Part shown: piece by piece, positions 37,829-43,197 of the stretch | Layout: every line of letters begins with the position of its first letter | How positions within the stretch are numbered: the first letter of the stretch is position 1 | Notes under the pieces: model-generated | Databases searched by the model: none | What the model was told of the DNA's origin: nothing | Seen by the model: only the letters and a program-made list of their open reading frames with translations | Assembly: GCA_016704565.1 (NCBI GenBank) | Contig: JADIZV010000005.1 | Span: 1-43,197 of the forward strand | Source of the DNA: Candidatus Phosphoribacter baldrii | Lineage (GTDB): Bacteria; Actinomycetota; Actinomycetes; Actinomycetales; Dermatophilaceae | Direction: 5' to 3' | Length of the DNA stretch: 43,197 bases | Program-made: the position numbers and the translations under genes

Positions 37829-39471
37829 TCAGGAGAACACCGAGCGGCGCTGCATCAGCAACGAATAGAGGGTTTGCTGGATGGTCTCGCGGACCTGGTC
37901 GGTGAGGTCAAACACCAGCATCGGGTCATCGGCCCCCGCCGAGCCATACCGGGCGGTCTCGACCGGCTCACCGAACTCCATGATCCACTTCGAGGGCAGC
38001 GGCACGAGGCCCAGCGGACCGAGCCACGGCCAGGTCGGCGTCACCGGGAAGTAGGGGGCACCGAACAACCGGGCGAGCACCTTGATGTCTCCGAGCAACG
38101 GATAGGTCTCTTCGGCGCCGATGATCGAACACGGAATGATCGGTGCGCCCGTGCGGATCGCCGCGCTGACGAACCCGCCGCGGCCGAACCGCTGCAACTT
38201 GTAGCGCTCACTGAACGGCTTGCCGACGCCTTTGAACCCTTCCGGGAACACCCCGACGAGCTCGCCCCCGGACAACAACCGCTCCGCGTCGGGGTTCGCG
38301 GCCAACGTGGCGCCTTGTTTGCGCGCCAACGACCCCATGATCGGGGTCTTGAAGACCAGATCGGCACCGAGCAACCGCAAGTGGCGCTGGGCCGGATGCT
38401 CGTCGTGGATGGCCACCTGCACCATGTGCGAGTCCAGCGCGATGGTGCCTGAGTGGTTGGCGACGATGAGTCCCGAGCCCTCGGTCGGGATGTTCTCGAT
38501 GCCCCGGACCTCGACCCGGAACCATTGCCGGTAGAGCACCCGCATGATCGGCATGAAGATGTTCTCGATGTAGTCGGGGTCCAGCCCGAAGTCGTCCACG
38601 GTGTAGTCACCGGTGAGCCGACGACGCATGAAGGCCAGCGTCCGCGCGACGGTCTGCTCCACCTCGTCGGCGCCCAACCCGGACGCCGCCGCCACCGTGC
38701 GCAACACACCGATGATCGCGGCGACAATGTCCTCGATGTCGGGGTGAGTTCCTGCTGGGTCAGCGCCGACGCGAGCAGGGAGTCAGAGATATCCGCTTGT
38801 TCGGGGACCCGAGCCCGGGAGCGGTATGCCGTGCCCGTCCGGTCCCCACGCAGCCGCGGCGTGCTGCGGGTTGTCGACGAATCCGCCGCTGCCGCAGGCG
38901 CGCTCGCGTCTGCAACCACTGCCGGAGCCGATCGGTCGCCGACCGGGTCGACGGCGCGGGCGGCGGGTGCACCGACGCGCGTCGACCCAGCAGCCTGAGC
39001 GGGAGTCGCCGCTGCGGTCGTGTCCAGCGCCGTCCGGGACCTCGCCTCGGTGGCCGAACCCCCACCGACATGGACCGTCCCGGCCGTCGTGGCCGTCGTG
39101 TCCGTCGCGGCCGTCAGGCGGGCTCGCCGTCCGGCGCGGGAGGCCGGTGTCAACCGGGTGCTCGTGCCGACCCGGTCCCCCGGGCGAGACGTCGGGAGCT
39201 GGGTCACGGTGGCTTCGCCGACATTGGTCAGCCCGGCAAGCACCGGGCGGGGTCGGCGTTCCCGGACGACGGCATCGACAGTGGTCGCCGACGGAGGTGC
39301 CGTCGGGGTCACCTGCGGCACCGGCCGATGCGGCTGCGAGCGGGCGTCGTCGTCGGGGGCGGACGGCATACCGTCGACGGGGGCGACGAGCGGGGTGCTG
39401 TTGCGCTTGCGACGCTCCCCCGCGGCGCGGGCAGCCCCGGCGGCGAAGGCGTCACGCGAGGTGCCGGGCAT
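37829..39471 (-). CDS. PlsC-type lysophospholipid acyltransferase with long disordered N-terminus, one apparent frameshift
   Basis: About 547 residues when repaired. The C-terminal ~290 residues form an acyltransferase domain: acceptor motif VANHSGTIALDSHMVQ (NH...D), VFPEGFKGVGKPFSERYK (FPEG substrate motif) and APIIPCSIIGAEETYPLL. The N-terminal ~240 residues are low-complexity Ala/Thr/Arg/Pro, with no motif. The frame shifts at 38741-38744, where G4 should be G5, joining ALTQQELTP to DIEDIVAAIIGV. It would acylate lysophospholipids or related lipids at the membrane. ATG 39471 overlaps the epimerase stop (ATGA). Confidence 0.85.
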
Positions 39472-40532
39472 CAGCTGGCCACCTGCCGCATGCGACCGAG
39501 CACGCCGGCGAGACCGCTCGCGGTTTGCAGAGCGCTACCGGCGGCCCGACCGATGAGGCTCGCTGCGGCGTCGGCGCCCGGAATCACCGGCGGCACGTGG
39601 TCGGCGAAGTCGAGGAAAGCTTCGCGGGTGGTGTGACGGGGGTGAACTTCATGACCTCGCGCATCCTCGTGGTGTCCAGACCCCGCCCGTAGGAGAGGAA
39701 GGACAACTGGTCGGTGGAGAAGTCGGCCAAGCCCGCTCGACGCACCAGCGAGCCCCAGGTATGCCGTCCCGAACGGCACCGGAACGATGGGACGCCCGAC
39801 CATCGCGGCGGCTTGGCTGACGGTGATGATGCCGTCTCCGGCGATGTTGACGATCTGCACCGACGGACCGCGGACCGCCAGCAACATGGCCGCGGTGGCG
39901 TCATCCTCGTGCACGAACTGCAGCCTCGCGTCAAACCCCACCGGCACGGGCAACACCGGCAAGGAGAAGTAGTCGGTCATCGCCGTCTTGATCCCCGGGC
40001 CAATGACGTTGGCGAAGCGCAGCAGGGTGATCTCGGCGTCGGGGCGGCGCCGCGAGAAGCCTCGGACGTAGCCTTCGACCTCGACCGAGTCCTTGCCGAA
40101 ACCGCTCGTCGGCATCGTCTTGGGGCCGGTGTCCTCGGTGAACATCGCCGGGTCGCGGGGCGAGCTGCCATAGACGGCAGCCGTCGACTTGACGACGAGC
40201 CGCTTGACCGACGTGGCCTTCTGGCAGGCGGCGAGCAGCTGCATCGTGCCGATGACGTTGATCTCCTTCTGGGAGACCCGTCCACCGGCGGCCGTCGGCG
40301 TGGCCAAGACGTTCATGTGGACGACGGTGTCGACCTTGGCTTGGGTGATGATCCGCCCGATCATCGGGTTGCGGATGTCGGCCCGCACAAACTCGGCCCG
40401 CCCGATCGAGTGCGGCGGCGGCACGACATCGATGCCGATGATCCGCTCGATGCCACTGTCCTTGGACAGCGCCGACGCGAACCGCCCGCCGAGATAGCGG
40501 GACACCCCCGTGACGAGGACGACGTCAGCCAC
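39471..40532 (-). CDS. NAD-dependent epimerase/dehydratase family protein, two compensating indels
   Basis: About 353 residues of the extended short-chain dehydrogenase family. The Rossmann loop is VVLVTGVSRYLGGRFASAL; VVHMNVLATPTAAGG and RLVVKSTAAVYGSSP follow, then FVHEDDATAAMLLAV. GTG at 40532 is chosen because the frame upstream is unconserved. Between 39756 and 39638 the protein runs in another frame (RRAGLADFSTDQLSFLSYGR...EVMKFTP) because C4 at 39753-39756 is one base long and G5 at 39638-39642 one base short; repairing both restores a continuous protein. Substrate unknown. Coupled to the acyltransferase, suggesting a shared lipid or glycolipid role. Confidence 0.83.
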   Translation of the reverse strand: MADVVLVTGVSRYLGGRFASALSKDSGIERIIGIDVVPPPHSIGRAEFVRADIRNPMIGRIITQAKVDTVVHMNVLATPTAAGGRVSQKEINVIGTMQLLAACQKATSVKRLVVKSTAAVYGSSPRDPAMFTEDTGPKTMPTSGFGKDSVEVEGYVRGFSRRRPDAEITLLRFANVIGPGIKTAMTDYFSLPVLPVPVGFDARLQFVHEDDATAAMLLAVRGPSVQIVNIAGDGIITVSQAAAMVGRPIVPVPFGTAYLGLAGASSGLGRLLHRPVVLPLLRAGSGHHEDARGHEVHPRHTTREAFLDFADHVPPVIPGADAAASLIGRAAGSALQTASGLAGVLGRMRQVAS

Positions 40533-40585
40533 GGCGCTCCCTTCGATGGGTCGGTCCGGTGGCGGCTTGGTGGCCACCACCGTCA

Positions 40586-40591
40586 ATCCTA
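40586..40591 (-). promoter_or_regulatory. Possible -10 box upstream of the epimerase gene
   Basis: TAGGAT on the minus strand, 53 bases ahead of the GTG at 40532, in the 166-base gap before the AURKAIP1-like gene. No good -35 partner is seen. The hexamer is the same as the one before nuoA. Confidence 0.25.
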
Positions 40592-40645
40592 CGCACCGGT
40601 AGCCGACCGCGCCGTTCGGGCGACGCACGGCATACCGGCGAAGCT

Positions 40646-40682
40646 GCGGGCGACCGCACCCAGGTGGGGTACGGCCGCCCGC
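40646..40682. terminator. Hairpin terminator after the AURKAIP1-like gene
   Basis: Arms 40646-40661 and 40667-40682 pair at 14 of 16 positions around a five-base loop, starting 17 bases past the small gene's stop. It is itself enclosed by the octamer pair CGGCATAC (40628-40635) and GTATGCCG (40686-40693). No T-run. Confidence 0.6.
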
Positions 40683-40698
40683 GAGGTATGCCGGGTGG

Positions 40699-40797
40699 TT
40701 ACTTGCGGTTGCGACGCTGGTGGCGCGTCTTGCGCAAGAGCTTGCGGTGCTTCTTCTTGGCCATCCGCTTGCGGCGCTTCTTGATCACAGAACCCAT
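40699..40797 (-). CDS. AURKAIP1/COX24 domain-containing 32-residue basic protein
   Basis: A tiny, extremely Lys/Arg-rich protein: it begins MGSVIKKRRKRMAKKKH and ends KTRHQRRNRK. This matches the actinobacterial AURKAIP1/COX24-domain mini-protein (also described as a small ribosome-associated protein in mycobacteria). AAAGGAC lies a few bases before the ATG at 40797. The frame is complete and short, so it is easily missed by gene finders. Role by homology: ribosome-associated; not shown here. Confidence 0.9.
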   Translation of the reverse strand: MGSVIKKRRKRMAKKKHRKLLRKTRHQRRNRK

Positions 40798-40893
40798 GGG
40801 TCGTCCTTTGGCTATTCAGTCGAAATGTCGGCTGGTGGGCAGCCTACCCGCTCGGTCAATGCCCGCGTCGTGCGTGGTCGGGGCCGGGTCAAG

Positions 40894-40935
40894 GCTGGCC
40901 CGGCCGTGCGTCTGCGGAGGCACGGCCGGGCCAGC
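40894..40935. terminator. Strong hairpin after the surface-protein gene
   Basis: A perfect 16-bp stem GCTGGCCCGGCCGTGC (40894-40909) with its complement (40920-40935), loop of 10 bases. It starts eight bases past the stop of the minus-strand surface protein and most likely terminates it. The ~96 bases between it and the AURKAIP1-like start should hold the promoter of that gene; I see no clear boxes. Confidence 0.85.
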
Positions 40936-40943
40936 GTGGGACG

Positions 40944-43197
40944 CTAGCTCCGTCGGCTGCGGGCGCCCCTGCGGCGCGGGGACGCCAGGAGCAGCAGCCA
41001 ACCGAGGAGAAGCATCCCGAGTCCACTGCCCACCAGGCCGGTGACGTTGGCACCCGTCTGTGGCAGTGGAGTCGCAACAGAGATCGCGTATGCCGTGTCC
41101 GTCGCCTGTGGCGCTGGCGCTGGCAGTCCGTCCTCTCCGACCGCAGGCGTCCCGTCAGCCAGCACAGGCGTGCCGGAGGCGGTGACGGTGTTGCTGTGCT
41201 GCGTGCCCACGGCCGGAGCCGCGAGGTTCGCGCTGCACGTCATGACCTCACCTGGGTCAAAGGGCCGCGGCAGGGCAACGGATCTCAGTGACGGTGCTGT
41301 CGGTCAGCACAACCGGGTCGATTCGGACATCGCCGGTGTTGGTCACCTCGAAGGTCACCATCATCAACGAGCCAGCCGGCACGGACACACCCGGAGCCGT
41401 GGCGGCGTCGTCGCCGTTGATCCGCTTGACGACACCGATCCCCGGATGCGCTGGCGCGTAGGCGTGCGCGTCATCGGTGGCCGTCGAGGGCGGCAACGGC
41501 TGACCATCGGCACCCACTGCCGGCGTGGTCCCATCCGCCAACACCGGCGTCCCAGACACCGAGCCGGTATCCACGTGCGTCGCGCCAGGAGCCAGGGCAG
41601 CAACCGTCCCCGTACACGTGACACTCGCCGTGTCAGACCCTGCCGGACCCAACAACGGAATCACGTTGGCCGTGCCCGTAGCCGCACCCGCACACGTGAT
41701 CCCGGTCGCCAACGAAGTCAGTCACCGTGACATTCGCCAGGTGTGCCGTCCCGGTGTTGGTCACGACGAACGTCACCGTGACCGGCGAACCAGCAACCAC
41801 CGACACACCGGGAGCCGTATTCGCATCATCGTCGTTGAGCGACTTCACGATGGTCACACCCGCCGTCGCCGGACGCAAACGCATACGCATCGTCCGTGTT
41901 AGACGGGGGCGGCAACGGCAGGCCATCGGCACCCAACGCCGGAGTCGACCCATCTGCCAACACCGGAGTCCCAGACACCGGACCCGGTGTCCACGTGAGT
42001 GGCACCAGCCGCCAGTGCCGCAACTATCCCGGTGCACGTGGCGACCGCGGACGGCTGCCCATCCACACCCGACGAACCGGCCGGACCCAACAACGGGATC
42101 ACATTCGGGGTCGCCGGGTCCGCACCAGGACAGGTGATCCCGGTCGCCAACGAATCCGTCACCGTCACATTCGCCAGATACGACGTCCCCGTGTTCGACA
42201 CCACGAACGTCACCGCGACCGGCGAACCAGCAGCCACCGACACACCAGGAGCCGTGTTCGCGTCATCACCGTTGAGCGATTTCACGATGGACACACCCAG
42301 ACGACGCCGGAGCAAACGCATGCCGCATCGTCGGTGTCCGTCAGGCGGCGCAACGGCTGAGCATCGGCACCTACTGCCGGCGTGGACCCATCCGCCAACG
42401 TCGGCGTCCCAGACTACGGGACCCGGTGTCCACGTGAGTGGCACCAGCCGCCAACGCAGCAACCGTCCCCGTACACGTGACACTCGCCGTATGTCAGACC
42501 CTGCCGGACCTCAACAACGGAATCACGTTGGCCGTGCCCGCAGCCGCACCATGACAGGTGATGCCCGTCGCCAAGGTCCGTCACCCTCACATTCGCCAGA
42601 TACGACGTCCCCGTGTTCGACACCACGAACGTCACCGCGACCGGCGCACCCGCAGCCACACTCACACCGGGAGCCGTGTTCGCGTCATCACCGTTGAGCG
42701 ACTTCCACGATGGTCACACCCGAAGTCGCAGGAGCAAACGCATACGCATCGTCGGTGTCCGTCGGCGGCGGCAAGGGCGCACCATCGGCACCTACTGCCG
42801 GGGTCGACCCATCCGCCAACGTCGGCGTCCCAGACACGGACCCGGTGTCCACGGGCTTGGCGCCAGCCGCCAGGGCAGCAACCGTCCCCGTACACGTGAC
42901 ACTCGCCGTGTCAGACCCTGCCGGACCCAACATAACGGAATCCGTTGGCCGTGTCGTAGCCGCACCAGGACAGTGATGCCCGGTCGCCAACGAGTCCGCC
43001 ACCGCTTGATGCCCGCCAAGAACGACGTCCCCGTGGTTGGTCGCGACAACGCTCACCGACAACGGCGCACCCAGCCACACCAGCATCGGGGAGCCGTTCG
43101 CGTCATCACCGTTGAGCGACTTCCACGAGGGTCAGCACCTGGAAGTCGCCGATAAATGCATGCATCGTCGGGGTCCGACGGCGGCGGCAAGGGCGCA
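40944..43197 (-). CDS. LPXTG-anchored surface protein with DUF11/DUF7507-like repeats; N-terminus outside the window, many frameshifts
   Basis: The C-terminus is a complete sortase signal: PLPQTGANVTG, a hydrophobic helix (LGMLLLGWLLLLAS) and the Arg-rich tail PRRRGARSRRS. Upstream are tandem Ig-like repeats of ~140 residues, each with the order VKSLNGDDANTAPGVSV, VAVTFVVSNTGTSYLANVTV, a cysteine-bearing ITCPG segment, VATCTGIVAALAAGATHVD and GTPVLADGSTPAVGADGQPL. These resemble DUF11/DUF7507-type surface repeats. The frame changes repeatedly (for example near 41260, 41710, 41880, 42300, 42480, 42580, 42710, 42940), consistent with read errors in near-identical repeats at a contig end. Likely a wall-anchored adhesin or stalk; the ligand cannot be told. 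Confidence 0.82.
41415..43197 (-). repeat. Tandem ~420-base repeats within the surface-protein gene
   Basis: Using the shared hexamer CGTTGA of the KSLNGDD segment as a marker, copies fall at 41415, 41833, 42270, 42692 and 43110: spacings 418, 437, 422 and 418 bases. The 42270, 42692 and 43110 copies are nearly identical over long stretches; the 41415 copy next to the anchor is the most diverged. The array runs off the right edge. Confidence 0.85.

Noticed and set aside
40944..43197. Programmed frameshifting or a decayed pseudogene for the surface protein
   Set aside because: Shifts occur at different places in each near-identical repeat and cluster at the window edge, which fits read error better.

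Overview
The window reads as one high-GC actinobacterial chromosome segment. Gene content and order (14-subunit-type complex I, classical menaquinone pathway, Rex, system II cytochrome c biogenesis, mycobacterial-style AURKAIP1/COX24 mini-protein, LPXTG surface protein) fit Actinomycetia. My best guess is Micrococcales, near Intrasporangiaceae; this is inferred from protein flavour only. Both edges cut genes (nuoM on the left, a repeat-rich surface protein on the right). Frameshifts concentrate at the edges, and several internal genes are broken by a single indel, mostly in homopolymers. This suggests a draft long-read contig rather than many true pseudogenes.

Layout. 1-14071 (minus): nuoA-B-C-D-E-F-G-H-I-J-K-L-M, transcribed right to left with mostly 4-8 base overlaps; nuoN lies outside. 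14165-15460 (minus): a geranylgeranyl-reductase-type flavoprotein, probably acting on the menaquinone side chain. 15606-15690: a two-tier palindrome. 15693-27067: menaquinone genes menG(-), menF, menD(+), then a MurJ-like flippase and an L,D-transpeptidase-like secreted protein, menC(-), a VOC protein(-), menB, menE and menA(+). 27085-28308: a DUF559 nuclease-like gene bracketed by two hairpins with the same 14-bp stem, plus a third hairpin holding a DnaA-box-like 9-mer. 28357-33457 (minus): DUF4229 protein, ccsB, resB, ccdA, a TlpA-like lipoprotein thioredoxin and a histidine phosphatase. 33527-34802: divergent marR and yceI. 34888-37373 (minus): cobA/hemD fusion and rex with a readable Rex-operated promoter. 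37535-40797 (minus): glutaredoxin-like protein, PlsC-type acyltransferase with a long disordered N-terminus, NAD-dependent epimerase, and a 32-residue AURKAIP1/COX24 protein. 40944-43197 (minus): C-terminal part of a sortase-anchored protein with ~420-base repeats.

Taken together this is largely a respiratory-chain neighbourhood: complex I feeds electrons into menaquinone made by the men genes, the ccs/res/ccdA/tlpA set matures c-type cytochromes, and rex and the tetrapyrrole gene tie NADH status to haem and sirohaem supply.

The most unusual signal is at the DNA level. The octamer GTATGCCG (or its complement CGGCATAC) occurs about 61 times by my hand count, on both strands, in all reading frames and in terminators, where base composition predicts about 1.5. 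No annotated feature explains it. The second candidate is the hairpin-bracketed DUF559 cassette.
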